A DNA stretch of 64,000 nt, from positions 124,001 to 188,000 of the forward strand of contig LDYB01000016.1 of the NCBI GenBank assembly GCA_001442985.1. The letters are read 5' to 3'. The DNA comes from Armatimonadetes bacterium DC. GTDB lineage: Bacteria; Armatimonadota; Fimbriimonadia; Fimbriimonadales; GBS-DC. The translations under genes were made by a program, and so were the position numbers. A model generated the notes under the pieces. The model worked only from the letters and a program-made list of their open reading frames with translations, had not been told where the DNA came from and searched no databases. Positions within the stretch are counted from its first letter, which is position 1; each line of letters begins with the position of its first letter. This document shows positions 43,190 to 53,010 of this stretch, one piece after another.

Positions 43190-44581
43190 TCAGAACTCCG
43201 CGTTACCGGGCGTGCGCGGGAACGGAATCACATCCCGAATGTTTTTCATGCCGGTGATATACATCAGCATGCGTTCAAACCCCAGCCCGAAGCCAGAGTG
43301 CGGTGCGCTCCCGTAGCGGCGCAGGTCTAAGTACCACCAGTAGTCTTCCTCGCGCAGTCCCATTTCCCGAATGCGCTGGAGCAGCACCTCGTAGCGCTCC
43401 TCGCGCTGGCTCCCGCCGATAATCTCACCGACGCGGGGCACCAGCACATCCATCGCGCGCACGGTCTGACCGTCGTCGTTCAGGCGCATATAGAACGCCT
43501 TAATCTGCCTGGGATAGTCTGTTACAATCACGGGCTTGCGGAACGCCTCTTCGGTCAGGTAGCGCTCATGTTCGGTTTGCAGGTCGTTGCCCCATACAGG
43601 GGGGAACTCCCAGCTGCGGTTCGCTTTCTGGAGAATCTGGATTGCCTCGGTGTAAGTGATTCGTTCGAAGGGCGCTGTGGCTACATGCTCCAGCGTCTCC
43701 AGCACTGTGTTGTCGATGCGCTGGTGGAAAAACTCTAAGTCTTCCTGACAATTCTCTAACACATAGCGGATGATGGCTTTCAGAAAATCTTCTGCGAGCT
43801 GGGCGTTATCTTCCAGTTCGTAGAACGCCATTTCGGGTTCCACCATCCAGAATTCGGCGAGGTGGCGGGGCGTGTTGCTGTTTTCAGCGCGGAAGGTGGG
43901 TCCGAAGGTGTAGACCTTGCCCAGCGCGAGGGCGAGCGCCTCGGCTTCCAGCTGACCGCTCACGGTGAGATAGGTCGGCTTGCCGAAAAAGTCCTGCGAC
44001 CAGTCAATCGCGCCGTTGGGCAATCGGGGCGGGTTTTCGATATCGAGGGTGGTAACACGGAACATCGCGCCCGCGCCCTCGCAATCGGAGGCGGTGATGA
44101 TGGGCGTGTGGATGTAGTAAAACCCGCGCTCATGGAAAAACTGGTGAATGGCGTAGGCGAGGGCGTGTCGCACACGGAACACTGCGCCGAAGGTGTTGCC
44201 CCGTGCGCGCAGGTGGGCAATCTCACGCAGGTACTCAAAGGTGTGTCCTTTTTTCTGCAGGGGATAGGTTTCAGGGTCTGCCGCGCCAAACAGGCGCAGG
44301 CGCTGGAGTTTCAGTTCCACGGGCTGCTTGGGCGCGGGCGATTCCACCAGCACGCCTGTCGCCTCGATGCAGGCGCCCGTCGTTACCTGTTTCAGCGTCT
44401 CTTCGGGCACGACGCCCGCTTCCACCACAATCTGCAAGCTTTTGAAGCGCGAGCCGTCGTTCAGCTCAATGAACGAGATGCCCTTTGAGTCGCGTCGTGA
44501 GCGTACCCAGCCGCGCACGGTCAGCACGCTCCCGACGGGCATCGTGTACGCTTCTTTGACCGAGACCCACTTCGGTTCCAT
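43190..44581 (-). CDS. asnS: Asparaginyl-tRNA synthetase
   Basis: Class IIb synthetase charging tRNA(Asn). 463 residues: N-terminal OB-fold anticodon domain ([22 protein letters not shown]), motif 2 region [24 protein letters not shown] (Asn-type), and motif 3 [22 protein letters not shown] followed by FPRTPG. Presence of AsnS means Asn-tRNA can be made directly, so GatCAB (gatB at 14915) probably works on tRNA(Gln). GG-TACAAT is 7 bases before the ATG, without a ribosome site. Confidence 0.96.
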   Translation of the reverse strand: MEPKWVSVKEAYTMPVGSVLTVRGWVRSRRDSKGISFIELNDGSRFKSLQIVVEAGVVPEETLKQVTTGACIEATGVLVESPAPKQPVELKLQRLRLFGAADPETYPLQKKGHTFEYLREIAHLRARGNTFGAVFRVRHALAYAIHQFFHERGFYYIHTPIITASDCEGAGAMFRVTTLDIENPPRLPNGAIDWSQDFFGKPTYLTVSGQLEAEALALALGKVYTFGPTFRAENSNTPRHLAEFWMVEPEMAFYELEDNAQLAEDFLKAIIRYVLENCQEDLEFFHQRIDNTVLETLEHVATAPFERITYTEAIQILQKANRSWEFPPVWGNDLQTEHERYLTEEAFRKPVIVTDYPRQIKAFYMRLNDDGQTVRAMDVLVPRVGEIIGGSQREERYEVLLQRIREMGLREEDYWWYLDLRRYGSAPHSGFGLGFERMLMYITGMKNIRDVIPFPRTPGNAEF

Positions 44582-44588
44582 CAGGCTA

Positions 44589-44594
44589 ATTGTA
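44589..44594 (-). promoter_or_regulatory. -10 box (GG-TACAAT) of asnS
   Basis: TACAAT preceded by AGG, 7 bases before the ATG at 44581; leaderless mRNA predicted. Confidence 0.6.
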
Positions 44595-44602
44595 CCTGAG
44601 GG

Positions 44603-45775
44603 TCAGGCGTCCATCAGCGCGGCGACGCCAGGCAGTGTGCGCCCTTCCAGAAACTCCAGCGAGGCGCCGCCCCCTGTAGAGATGTGGGTCATGCGCTCTG
44701 CGAAGCCCAGCTGCTCGGCGCACGCGGCGGTATCGCCCCCGCCCAGAATGGAAACCGCGCCTGAGTTTGCCAGCGCCTCCATCACCACGCGCGTGCCCTG
44801 TTCAAACGGCGGGGTTTCAAACGCGCCCAGCGGACCGTTCCACACGACGGTTTTCGCCGTGCGTACCACCTCGGCGAAGCGCTGGGCGGTCTCCGCGCCA
44901 ATATCCAGCCCCATCTTGTCGGCGGGGATAGCGCTCACGGGCACGGTCTGAGTGGCGACTCCGGGCGCGAGCGCGTCCGCCACCACCACATCGGTGGGGA
45001 GCAAAATCTTGTCGCCCGCTTCGGCGAGCGTCTGGCGTGCGAACTCGATGCTCTCGGCGTCCAGCAACGAGCGCCCGATCTCATAGCCCTGCGCTTTGAG
45101 GAAAGTGAACGCCATGCCGCCGCCAATCAGCAGGCGGTCTACCTTCGGCAGCAGGTTGCGGATGACGCCGATTTTGTCATGCACCTTCGCGCCGCCCAGA
45201 ATCGCCACGAAGGGGCGTTCCGGGTTCGCCAGCGCCTGCCCCAGATAGCGCAGCTCTTTTTCCATCAGAAAGCCGGCGACGGCGGGCAGATAGTGCGCCA
45301 CGCCTTCGGTGGAGGCGTGCGCGCGGTGAGCGGAGCCGAAGGCATCGTTCACATAGACCTCGCCCAGCCGCGCCAGCGCCTGCGCGAAAGCGGGGTCGTT
45401 CGCCTCCTCTTCAGGATGGAAGCGCAGGTTCTCCAGCAGAATCACGGAACCCTGTGGGGCGTTGCGCACCTGCGCCTCGACCTGCTCGCCCACGCAGTCG
45501 TCTAAAAACAGCACCTCGCGCCCCAGCAGCTGGCTCAGTCGCTCGGCGACGGGGCGCAGCGAGTATTGCGGGTCGCGCTTGCCTTTCGGGCGCCCGAAGT
45601 GCGACATCAGAACCACCGTCGCGCCCTGCTCCAGCAGATACTGAATGGTGGGCAACGAGGCACGAATGCGCCGATCGTCGGTAATCTGCCCGTCCTGCAT
45701 CGGCACATTGAAGTCCACGCGCACCAGCACGCGCTTGCCCTGCACCTCGATATCGCGAACCGTTTTCTTGTTCAT
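44603..45775 (-). CDS. pgk: Phosphoglycerate kinase
   Basis: Glycolytic/gluconeogenic enzyme interconverting 1,3-bisphosphoglycerate + ADP and 3-phosphoglycerate + ATP. 390 residues, complete: [44 protein letters not shown], the hinge [18 protein letters not shown] and ILGGGDTAA followed by [15 protein letters not shown]. Its ATG overlaps the thrS stop (ATGA), making a thrS-pgk operon, an unusual pairing. gap and other glycolytic genes are not in the window. Confidence 0.97.
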   Translation of the reverse strand: MNKKTVRDIEVQGKRVLVRVDFNVPMQDGQITDDRRIRASLPTIQYLLEQGATVVLMSHFGRPKGKRDPQYSLRPVAERLSQLLGREVLFLDDCVGEQVEAQVRNAPQGSVILLENLRFHPEEEANDPAFAQALARLGEVYVNDAFGSAHRAHASTEGVAHYLPAVAGFLMEKELRYLGQALANPERPFVAILGGAKVHDKIGVIRNLLPKVDRLLIGGGMAFTFLKAQGYEIGRSLLDAESIEFARQTLAEAGDKILLPTDVVVADALAPGVATQTVPVSAIPADKMGLDIGAETAQRFAEVVRTAKTVVWNGPLGAFETPPFEQGTRVVMEALANSGAVSILGGGDTAACAEQLGFAERMTHISTGGGASLEFLEGRTLPGVAALMDA

Positions 45776-47526
45776 TCGGCGACCTCCTCGTTCAGGCGCC
45801 CGATGAACGCCTCCAGCGTCATCTGTCCCAGATCGCCCGAATCGCGGCTGCGCACTGCCACCAGCCCGCCCTCCTGCTCTTTATCGCCAATAATCAGCAT
45901 ATAGGGCACTTTCTGGGTCTGGTGATAGCGGATTTTGTATCCGAGTGTTTCACGCCGCCGATCCAGCTCGACGCGGAAGCCCGCCTCGCTCAGCTGCTGC
46001 GACACCTGCTGGGCGTAGTCCATATGGCGGTCGGCAATCGGGATAACCGCCACCTGCAGCGGCGCCAGCCAGAGCGGGAACGCCCCCGCATAATGCTCTA
46101 TCAGGAACCCCATCATGCGCTCGAAGGAGCCAATCGGCGCACGATGGATAATCACGGGGCGGTGCGGCTTGCCGTCCTCGCCCATGTATTCCAGGTCAAA
46201 GCGGTGCGCCATCAGGAAGTCCAGCTGCACGGTGGAGATAGTCCACTCGCGTCCGAGGCAGTCGCGCACCTCCACATCGAGTTTGGGTCCGTAGAACGCC
46301 GCCTCGCCCTCCACCGCCACATAGTCCAGTTTCAGCTCGTCCAGCGCTTCGCGGAGAGCCGCCTCGGCGGTCTGCCACATCTGGTCGTCGTCGATATACT
46401 TCTCTTTGTTGTTCGGGTCGCGCAACGAGAGCCGATACCAGAAGTCGGTCAGCTTCAGGCGCTTGTAGACCTTCTGAATCAACTCGATGTTGTGTTGCAC
46501 TTCGGCTTTGATCTGTTCGGGGCGCAGGAACACATGGGCGTCGTTGATGGTGAAGCACCGGACGCGAATCAGCCCCGACAGCTCGCCGCTCTTTTCGTAG
46601 CGGTAGACCGTGCCCAGCTCGGCGATACGCAGAGGCAGGTCGCGATAGGAGCGCGGCTCGGATTTGTAAATCAAGAAGTGGTGTGGGCAGTTCATGGGGC
46701 GTAGAATCAGCTCCTCGCCATCCTCGAACACCATCGGCGGGTACATCGAGTCTTTGTAGTAAGGATAGTGTCCGCTGGTGCGATAGAGGTTGAGGTTGGC
46801 GATTTCGGGCGTGCGTACATGCAGGTAGCCCGCTTTGAGCTCCTCTTGCAGGATAAACTCCTCCAGTACGCGGCGGATGGTGGCGCCTTTGGGCAGGAGC
46901 ATCGGCAGCCCGGAGCCGACTTCGGGCGAGATGAAGAACAGCCCCAGTTCGCGCCCCAGTTTGCGGTGGTCGCGGCGGCGCGCCTCCTCAAGGCGATGGA
47001 GGTACTCTTCCAGTTCCTCCTGCGTGAAGAAGGCGGTTCCATAGATTCGGGTGAGCATTTTATTGCGTGCGTCGCCGCGCCAGTACGCGCCCGCTAACGA
47101 AAGCAGTTTGAAATGCTGAATCTGGCGCGTGTTTTCCACATGGGGACCGCGACAGAGGTCAATAAAGTCGCCCTGCTTGTAGAAGCTGATAGGTTCCCCT
47201 TCGGGGATGGCGTCCAGCAGTTCCAGCTTGTACGGAACCTGCCCGATCTGTTCGATAATCTGGCGCGCCTCGTCGCGGGAAGTCTCGATTCGCACGATGT
47301 CCAGCCCGCGCTGGGCAATCTCGCGCATTTTCTCCTCGATGCGGGCTAAGTCTTCCTCTTTGATGGGTTCAGGGAAATCAAAGTCGTAGTAGAAGCCGTT
47401 CTCGATGGGCGGACCGATGCCGAGCTTTGTGTTGGGATAGAGTTCCAGCACGGCTTGCGCCAGCAGGTGCGCCGCCGAGTGGCGCAACCGATACAACGGA
47501 CTGTCGGGATAATCGTACTTTGCCAT
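45772..47526 (-). CDS. thrS: Threonyl-tRNA synthetase lacking the TGS domain
   Basis: Class II synthetase for tRNA(Thr). 584 residues, about 55-60 shorter than usual because the N-terminal TGS domain is missing: the protein opens at [18 protein letters not shown], the first helix of the N2 editing domain. The editing site (HSAAH near the start, later CRGPHVENT) is intact, as are the catalytic zinc and substrate residues ([35 protein letters not shown]). Start ATG 47526 lies 9 bases after GGGG-TACAAT; a frame-extending ATG at 47547 lies upstream of that box. Divergent to the cyclase gene. Confidence 0.95.
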   Translation of the reverse strand: MAKYDYPDSPLYRLRHSAAHLLAQAVLELYPNTKLGIGPPIENGFYYDFDFPEPIKEEDLARIEEKMREIAQRGLDIVRIETSRDEARQIIEQIGQVPYKLELLDAIPEGEPISFYKQGDFIDLCRGPHVENTRQIQHFKLLSLAGAYWRGDARNKMLTRIYGTAFFTQEELEEYLHRLEEARRRDHRKLGRELGLFFISPEVGSGLPMLLPKGATIRRVLEEFILQEELKAGYLHVRTPEIANLNLYRTSGHYPYYKDSMYPPMVFEDGEELILRPMNCPHHFLIYKSEPRSYRDLPLRIAELGTVYRYEKSGELSGLIRVRCFTINDAHVFLRPEQIKAEVQHNIELIQKVYKRLKLTDFWYRLSLRDPNNKEKYIDDDQMWQTAEAALREALDELKLDYVAVEGEAAFYGPKLDVEVRDCLGREWTISTVQLDFLMAHRFDLEYMGEDGKPHRPVIIHRAPIGSFERMMGFLIEHYAGAFPLWLAPLQVAVIPIADRHMDYAQQVSQQLSEAGFRVELDRRRETLGYKIRYHQTQKVPYMLIIGDKEQEGGLVAVRSRDSGDLGQMTLEAFIGRLNEEVAE

Positions 47527-47535
47527 CGAGGGGGA

Positions 47536-47541
47536 ATTGTA
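47536..47541 (-). promoter_or_regulatory. -10 box (GGGG-TACAAT) of thrS
   Basis: TACAAT within GGGGTACAATTCCCC, 9 bases before ATG 47526. The 17 bases ATGGGGTACAATTCCCC recur exactly at 61988-62004. Confidence 0.6.
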
Positions 47542-47557
47542 CCCCATCGTTCAGGGG

Positions 47558-47563
47558 TACAAT
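47558..47563 (+). promoter_or_regulatory. -10 box (GGGG-TACAAT) of the CHASE2 cyclase gene
   Basis: TACAAT preceded by GGGG, 9 bases before ATG 47573; divergent twin of the thrS box. Confidence 0.6.
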
Positions 47564-47572
47564 CTTCACAGC

Positions 47573-50182
47573 ATGGTGGAGCGGGTACAGGAGCTGCTGA
47601 GGCGTACATGGCAATCGCTGGGGTGCGCCGGGCGATGGGGGGTGGGACTGGCGGTGTTCTGCACGCTTGTTGTGGGACTGGCTGGAGGGACGACTGCCGC
47701 AGGCTGGACCCTGTTTGGCTTCTGGGTAGGGGGGAATGTGATTCTGAGCCTTCACGCCGTGGTGCGCAGTCTGGTGCGTCCCGCTCTGGGGGCGGTGGTG
47801 AGTAAAGAGGCGCTGGGGTGGTCGCTTGCAGGAGCGTTCTTGAGCGCGCTGTTGACCCCCGTATGGGTTTCCAGCGCCGCTGCTCGTGAGGGTTCCGTGG
47901 CAATCGGAAGCGCTCTGTTACTCCTGCTGGCGGGTCTCTCTTTTGGAACGGCGTTGATTGCGGGCGTCCTGATGGGGCTGGTTGCAGCGGGGCTGGGGGC
48001 GAGCGCGTGTGAATCGCGGGGTCGCGAGGCGGCGCGCTGGGGGGTTCTTGTGTTCTGGGGATGGCAGGGGATTGTGTTGCTGGGGGTGGCTGCGGGGGTG
48101 CCCATCCCTTTGCTGCTGACCCTCTGGTTCGGCACGCCGTGCTGGACTGTCCTGACGGTGCGCTGGGTTTGTCATAGCCCAGCGCTCCCTGCCTGGGGAA
48201 GCCACTGGCGCTCGTGGCTGTACCGCCGCCTTGTGGTTCGGCGTGGACGGCGCACGATAGACCTGCGGGGCGCGGCGCTGGGCGCCCTCGTGGGTCTGGC
48301 GACATGGGGCGTATGGCACTCTGGCATCCTTTTACCTTTTCAGGCGAACAGCTTAATCTGGCTGATGCGCTTCCGCAACGAACCATTGGTGCAGGCGCGT
48401 CGTAGCCTGACCTATCTGCAGGAGTCGTCCTCCGCCGTGCAGGACATCGTGCTACTTCAGTTTGACCAGCAGAGTTATGCCCAGATCAATCAGCGCTCTG
48501 AATGCGCTGTGCTGGCGCAGGCGATAAAACAGTTGCACGCATGGAACGCACGCATGGTGATTGTGCCGATGCCCCAGCTGAAAGCCGAAAGTTCGGACCC
48601 CTTACCTGTCCAGAAAATTGCGGAGCGCAATCGCCGCGACATGGGCGCTCTGGTGAAAGCTGTGCGTGAGGCGGGGAATGTGGTCTGGGTTGTGCCCGAC
48701 CGAAGCGCGCTTCGTGCCGAGAATGCCCCTTTAGTAGCAGCGGGCAAAGCGGTGGGGAACCTGGAGCAAGTGCGTTATGTCGCGCCTGCCTTGCCCGTGC
48801 TGGAACGCGCCGATTCGCTGGAGCCTCCGCCCCTTGCTGTTTACAAATCGTTAAACCCTCGCGCTTATGCCCGGATTCAGGGGCGCTTCGTGCCGACCGA
48901 ATTCTACGGCGACCAGCCGGGGGAGGTATTCGTGCAGGTGCCGCTGAGTTCCGTGTTGAATCAGCAGGCTGTTTACTGGACGACCCAGCGCCTCGCGGGC
49001 GCCGAGAGTGCCCGTTCAGCGGACAACCCCGTGCAGGAGCGCCTCTTCGCCCTTCAGTCCATCCCTTTACCTCGCCTGTTTGAAAACCGTGTGGTGTTGA
49101 TGCCTTTCCCGCTTCCCGAACTGTATCAAACGCCTATTGGGCGCATGGACGCGCAGGAACTTATCGCGCATCAACTTGCCTCACTCATGGATGGGCGTAC
49201 TGGACGCGCTATGGAACCGTGGGGGGCTGGGATGATTCTGATAGCGTTAGGGGTTTTCGTTGGCGCGGCGTGTCTGCGTCGAGCGCCTCTGGCCGCATGG
49301 TGGATTGGCTTGCTCACGGTGTTGGGGGTGGGTTTGTTCAGTGTGGCGTTGTTCTGGTTCGGGCGTTTGTGGTTTGACCCCCTGCTGCCGATGTTGAGTG
49401 TGATGGCAACGATTCTGCTGGTGACCCAGCTGGCATTTGTGAGCGAGAGTACCGAGCGCGAACGCTACCGCGACCTGCTCCAGCGGCTGGTCGCGCCCGA
49501 AGTGGCGGACCAGCTCATGAGCGACATTCATGTGCGGCTTACCCCGGGCGGTCAGCGCTGTCGCGTGGCGGTGTTATTCGCCGATGTCCGCAACTTTACC
49601 GCCTTTGCCGACTCGCACACCCCTGAGGAGGTTATCGAGTGGCTCAACCATGCGCTCAGCGTGCTGACGGACGCCCTGCACGCCCATCAGGGTATTCTGG
49701 ACAAGTACACGGGCGACGGGCTGATGGCGCTGTTTGCCTCCCACCTGTTGCCTGAGCCAGAACCCGATTCCGCCCTCATCTGTCGCGCCGTGCGTGCCGC
49801 CGTTGCGATGCAGCGCGGGTTGACAACAACGAACACCCCTGAAACGCCTCTGGGAGTTGGGATTGGACTTCACTTCGGCGATGCGGTACTGGGGCTTCTG
49901 GGTAGCCCTCATCAGTTCAACTATACCGCTGTGGGGCAGACGGTGGTGATTGCTTCAAGGCTTCAAACGCTGGCGTCCGCAGGGGAAGTCGTGATGAGCG
50001 AGGTGGTCTATCGCACCGCGCGTGAGGCAGGGATTGTGCCAGAACTCGTGCCCGAAACTGCCCAGCTCAAGGGCGTCGCAACGCCTCTCATGGTGTATCG
50101 ACTGCGTGTTGTCCCCACCGAGCCAGCGGGAGGAGAAGCCAGCCTCTTGCTTCCCACCCCCTCAGCCCGGTCGCCGTCATGA
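47573..50182 (+). CDS. CHASE2-domain class III adenylate/guanylate cyclase
   Basis: 869 residues. Several membrane helices in the first 240 residues, then an extracytoplasmic CHASE2-like sensor (about 255-540: SSAVQDIVLLQFDQQSYAQI), further membrane helices (about 550-615), and a C-terminal class III cyclase domain (about 655-830). Metal ligands D671 (FADVRNFT) and D715 (GDGLMALF) and the adenine-specifying Lys in LDKYTGDG are present. In VGQTVVIASRL the usual Asp is Q789 and the ribose-positioning Asn is V792, while R796 is kept. Activity or nucleotide choice may therefore be altered. Start ATG 47573 follows the -10 box; a longer frame is rejected. Confidence 0.88.
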   Translation: MVERVQELLRRTWQSLGCAGRWGVGLAVFCTLVVGLAGGTTAAGWTLFGFWVGGNVILSLHAVVRSLVRPALGAVVSKEALGWSLAGAFLSALLTPVWVSSAAAREGSVAIGSALLLLLAGLSFGTALIAGVLMGLVAAGLGASACESRGREAARWGVLVFWGWQGIVLLGVAAGVPIPLLLTLWFGTPCWTVLTVRWVCHSPALPAWGSHWRSWLYRRLVVRRGRRTIDLRGAALGALVGLATWGVWHSGILLPFQANSLIWLMRFRNEPLVQARRSLTYLQESSSAVQDIVLLQFDQQSYAQINQRSECAVLAQAIKQLHAWNARMVIVPMPQLKAESSDPLPVQKIAERNRRDMGALVKAVREAGNVVWVVPDRSALRAENAPLVAAGKAVGNLEQVRYVAPALPVLERADSLEPPPLAVYKSLNPRAYARIQGRFVPTEFYGDQPGEVFVQVPLSSVLNQQAVYWTTQRLAGAESARSADNPVQERLFALQSIPLPRLFENRVVLMPFPLPELYQTPIGRMDAQELIAHQLASLMDGRTGRAMEPWGAGMILIALGVFVGAACLRRAPLAAWWIGLLTVLGVGLFSVALFWFGRLWFDPLLPMLSVMATILLVTQLAFVSESTERERYRDLLQRLVAPEVADQLMSDIHVRLTPGGQRCRVAVLFADVRNFTAFADSHTPEEVIEWLNHALSVLTDALHAHQGILDKYTGDGLMALFASHLLPEPEPDSALICRAVRAAVAMQRGLTTTNTPETPLGVGIGLHFGDAVLGLLGSPHQFNYTAVGQTVVIASRLQTLASAGEVVMSEVVYRTAREAGIVPELVPETAQLKGVATPLMVYRLRVVPTEPAGGEASLLLPTPSARSPS

Positions 50183-50245
50183 AAAACCATCTCTAAGGCG
50201 TTGGGGGTAGGAACAACATCCCTGCTTTGCTACATGAATAGAGGG

Positions 50246-50251
50246 TATATT
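50246..50251 (+). promoter_or_regulatory. -10 box (GGG-TATATT) of the nuclease-like gene
   Basis: TATATT preceded by GGG, 23 bases before ATG 50275. Confidence 0.45.
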
Positions 50252-50274
50252 TATGGGTATTAGCACAAAGAACG

Positions 50275-51048
50275 ATGAAACCCTTGCGCTGGACAGAAGT
50301 GATTGAGGCTGTGATGGACGCCAACGGGGGCACCGCATCGCTGGAACAGCTCTACCAGCAAGCCCCTCAGTATCGCTCACCACTGCCCGCTGGCGACTGG
50401 CAAAAGACTCTGCGCGGCGTGCTGTACCGCGAAGTGCGCAAGGGACGCTATGTCAAGGTCGGGCTGGGCGTGTATGCGCGGCAGGACCACCTCCAGAAGT
50501 CCTCATATCAGCAGAGTGCCTATGCACAGGCGGTTAGCGGTGTGTCGCCTCCAGACTACTTACGCCAGGTTGGGAATGTGCATAGCGCTATTGAGGGGAT
50601 GCTAATCGAGATTGGTAACTACCTGGGCTATCTCACCTACACGCCAGACCAGAACCGCCTTTTTGACGGAAAACGGTTAGGTGATCTGTGCCGTCTGCAA
50701 AAGGTACCCGAATTTACTTATCAGGAGCTCGTAGATACAGTATCACGATGTGATGTTATCTGGTTTAGCCATAGCCATCGTCCTTTCCCCAAGTTCGTCT
50801 ACGAGGTAGAAGCCACGACGAATTTTGTTAACTCGATGCACAAGATGTATCAATTGAGGGATATTGACGCGCGTTTTGTGCTGGTTGCGCCGGAAGAGCG
50901 ACGCAACGAGTTTACACGACACCTCACGAATGAGCCGTTCGCGGAGTGTAAATCCCGATACGCCTTTCGTTCTTTTGAGCAGGTAACTGAGTTCTACTTC
51001 ATCTGCGCCCGCTATCACGAACTGCATGACGCCTTCCTCAACGGCTGA
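50275..51048 (+). CDS. Orphan winged-helix / PD-(D/E)xK nuclease-like protein
   Basis: 257 residues. N-terminal winged-helix of the HARE-HTH kind (about 3-72: WTEVIEAVMDANGGTASLEQLY ... VLYREVRKGRYVKVGLGVYARQ pattern). The C-terminal part (about 103-257) looks like a restriction-endonuclease fold: IEGMLIEIGNYLGYLTYTPDQN, DVIWFSH, then FPKFVYEVEATTNFVNSMHKM, where the E-V-E replaces the usual E-x-K, and FVLVAPEERR. Such folds occur in type II restriction enzymes and in defence-linked nucleases. No methyltransferase lies nearby. The region appears less GC-rich than its neighbours, which may mean recent acquisition. Confidence 0.7.
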   Translation: MKPLRWTEVIEAVMDANGGTASLEQLYQQAPQYRSPLPAGDWQKTLRGVLYREVRKGRYVKVGLGVYARQDHLQKSSYQQSAYAQAVSGVSPPDYLRQVGNVHSAIEGMLIEIGNYLGYLTYTPDQNRLFDGKRLGDLCRLQKVPEFTYQELVDTVSRCDVIWFSHSHRPFPKFVYEVEATTNFVNSMHKMYQLRDIDARFVLVAPEERRNEFTRHLTNEPFAECKSRYAFRSFEQVTEFYFICARYHELHDAFLNG

Positions 51049-51053
51049 GCAGG

Positions 51054-51059
51054 TATAAT
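51054..51059 (+). promoter_or_regulatory. -10 box (GG-TATAAT) of the his operon
   Basis: TATAAT preceded by AGG, 12 bases before the hisD ATG at 51072; no ribosome site. Confidence 0.65.
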
Positions 51060-51071
51060 CCTACCCATCCG

Positions 51072-52367
51072 ATGCGTGTCTATGACCTGCGAACCGAGTC
51101 GGCAGAGAGCGTGCGCCGGGCGTTGCGCCACGCGCTGACCGAACCCACACCCGAAGCCGAAGCGCAGGTACGCGCCATTCAGCAGCGTGTGCTTCAGGAA
51201 GGCGATTCCGCCCTGCTGGAACTCTCGCGCCAGTGGGATTGCCCCACCCTCCAGCAGCTCGCCGTTTCCGAGGCAGAGTTTGAACACGCCTACCGCACGA
51301 TAGACCCCGCCGTGCTGGAGGCGATTCGGACGGCAATTGCCCGCGTGCGCCGCTTTCACGAGGCACAGCGCCCTACCTCATGGTGGATTGCCGAGCCGCT
51401 GGGGGGCTGGCTGGGACAAAAAGTCGCGCCCCTGCGTCGGGTGGGCATCTACGCCCCCGGCGGACGCGCCCGCTATCCCAGCACGGTGATTATGAACGCT
51501 GTGCCCGCGCGTGTGGCAGGGGTGGAGGAGATAATCCTCTGCACGCCCGCCCAGCCTGATGGCAGCCTGCCCGCCTCGGTGCTGGTGGCGGCGGCGGAGG
51601 TAGGCATTCGCAAAGTGTTCAAGGTCGGCGGCGCGCAAGCCATCTTCGCGATGGCATATGGCACAGCTACTGTTCCCCCTGTGGAAAAGATTGTCGGACC
51701 GGGCAACCTCTATGTGGCGCTGGCAAAGCGCATGCTGTGGGGTCAGGTGGGCGTGGATTTGTGGGCGGGTCCCAGCGAGGTGGCGATTGTGGCGGACGAC
51801 ACCGCTAACCCCGAATGGATCGCCAGCGATTTGCTCACGCAGCTGGAACATGGCGCGGAGTCGGTGGGCTACTTGCTGAGCGATAGCGAGGGCGTGGTAC
51901 ATGCAACGCTTCAGGCGATTGAGCGCCAGCTGCCCCGACGCCAGCGACGCGCGATTCTGGATAAGTCGCTAACGCATTCCGTCGCTCTGATCTGTCCCAC
52001 TCTGGAAGAGGCTGTTGAGTGGGCGAACGAGATTGCCCCTGAACATCTGAGTCTGATGACTGCGAACCCTGAACGCTGGCTGGAGCGGGTGCGCTGTGCA
52101 GGATGTATCCTGCTGGGACATTACACGCCGCAGTCGGCAGGCGACTATCTGGCGGGACCGAGCCACACCCTGCCCACGGGGCGCGCCGCGCGGTTCGAAT
52201 CGCCTGTTTCGGTGGAAACTTTTCTCAAGCGCAGTAGCGTGATTGCCCTCAGCGCGACGGCGTTGCAGTCGCTGGACCCGTTTTTGCAGGCGCTGGCACG
52301 GGAGGAAGGCTTTGATGGGCACGCCGACGCCAGCGCCATTCGCTTCACCGCACAAGGAGAAAACTGA
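51072..52367 (+). CDS. hisD: Histidinol dehydrogenase
   Basis: Last step of histidine synthesis: NAD- and zinc-dependent oxidation of histidinol to histidine. 431 residues, full length. Motifs: VGIYAPGGRARYPSTVIMNA, GGAQAIFAMAYGT, KIVGPGNLYV, DLWAGPSEVAIVAD, LLTQLEHG, and the C-terminal catalytic region EIAPEHLSL and SAGDYLAGPSHTLPTG. First gene of a hisD-hisB-hisH operon with 1-base spacing to hisB. Confidence 0.97.
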   Translation: MRVYDLRTESAESVRRALRHALTEPTPEAEAQVRAIQQRVLQEGDSALLELSRQWDCPTLQQLAVSEAEFEHAYRTIDPAVLEAIRTAIARVRRFHEAQRPTSWWIAEPLGGWLGQKVAPLRRVGIYAPGGRARYPSTVIMNAVPARVAGVEEIILCTPAQPDGSLPASVLVAAAEVGIRKVFKVGGAQAIFAMAYGTATVPPVEKIVGPGNLYVALAKRMLWGQVGVDLWAGPSEVAIVADDTANPEWIASDLLTQLEHGAESVGYLLSDSEGVVHATLQAIERQLPRRQRRAILDKSLTHSVALICPTLEEAVEWANEIAPEHLSLMTANPERWLERVRCAGCILLGHYTPQSAGDYLAGPSHTLPTGRAARFESPVSVETFLKRSSVIALSATALQSLDPFLQALAREEGFDGHADASAIRFTAQGEN

Positions 52368-52368
52368 C

Positions 52369-53010
52369 ATGAGACGCAACCCTGCCCCCGGTTCCCGATT
52401 CGGAATGTACGAGCGTGAAACTGCCGAAACCCGCGTCTACGCCTCCGTAGACCTCGACGGCACGGGGAACGCTCAGGTGAACACAGGCATCGGCTTTTTT
52501 GACCACATGCTCACGCAGGTTGCCCGGCACGGCGTCATCGACATCGTGGTGAGCGCCACGGGCGACCTGCATGTGGACGAGCATCACACGGTGGAAGACA
52601 CGGGCATCTGCCTGGGCAAGGCGGTGCAGAAGGCGCTGGGCGATATGCGGGGCATCCAGCGCTACGGCTGGGCAATTGTGCCGATGGACGAGGCGCTGGC
52701 GATGGTGGCGATAGACTTCAGCGGGCGCCCCCTGCTGGAGTTCTCCGCGGAGTTCCGCCGTGAGCGCGTGGGCGACTTCAGCACCGAGCTGGTCGCCGAG
52801 TTCTTCCGCGCCTTCGCCACGCACGCCCACGCCACCCTGCACATCCGCCTGCTTCAGGCGCAAAACGACCACCACGCGATTGAAGCCATCTTCAAGGCGT
52901 TCGCCAAAGCGCTGGATATGGCGACACGCTTCCATCCGCGACAGAACGCCGTCCCCTCCACCAAAGGCTATGTGGAAGGGGCAGGGGAATCGCCCGAAAA
53001 CAACCTATGA
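52369..53010 (+). CDS. hisB: Imidazoleglycerol-phosphate dehydratase
   Basis: Sixth step of histidine synthesis, dehydrating imidazole glycerol phosphate. 213 residues, monofunctional (no histidinol phosphatase domain). The manganese-binding repeats are intact: GIGFFDHMLTQVARHG, DEHHTVEDTGICLG, FEAFATHAHATLH-like FFRAFATHAHATLHI, and NDHHAIEAIFKAFAKAL. The ATG at 52369 has AAGGAG 9 bases upstream; it follows the hisD stop by 1 base. Its stop overlaps hisH (ATGA). Confidence 0.97.
   Translation: MRRNPAPGSRFGMYERETAETRVYASVDLDGTGNAQVNTGIGFFDHMLTQVARHGVIDIVVSATGDLHVDEHHTVEDTGICLGKAVQKALGDMRGIQRYGWAIVPMDEALAMVAIDFSGRPLLEFSAEFRRERVGDFSTELVAEFFRAFATHAHATLHIRLLQAQNDHHAIEAIFKAFAKALDMATRFHPRQNAVPSTKGYVEGAGESPENNL

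Noticed and set aside
47527-47547. Extended starts (MGYNSP...) of thrS and, likewise, of the TIM-barrel gene at 61984-62004
   Set aside because: Both extra stretches are simply the translated -10 promoter block; the downstream ATG is the real start.
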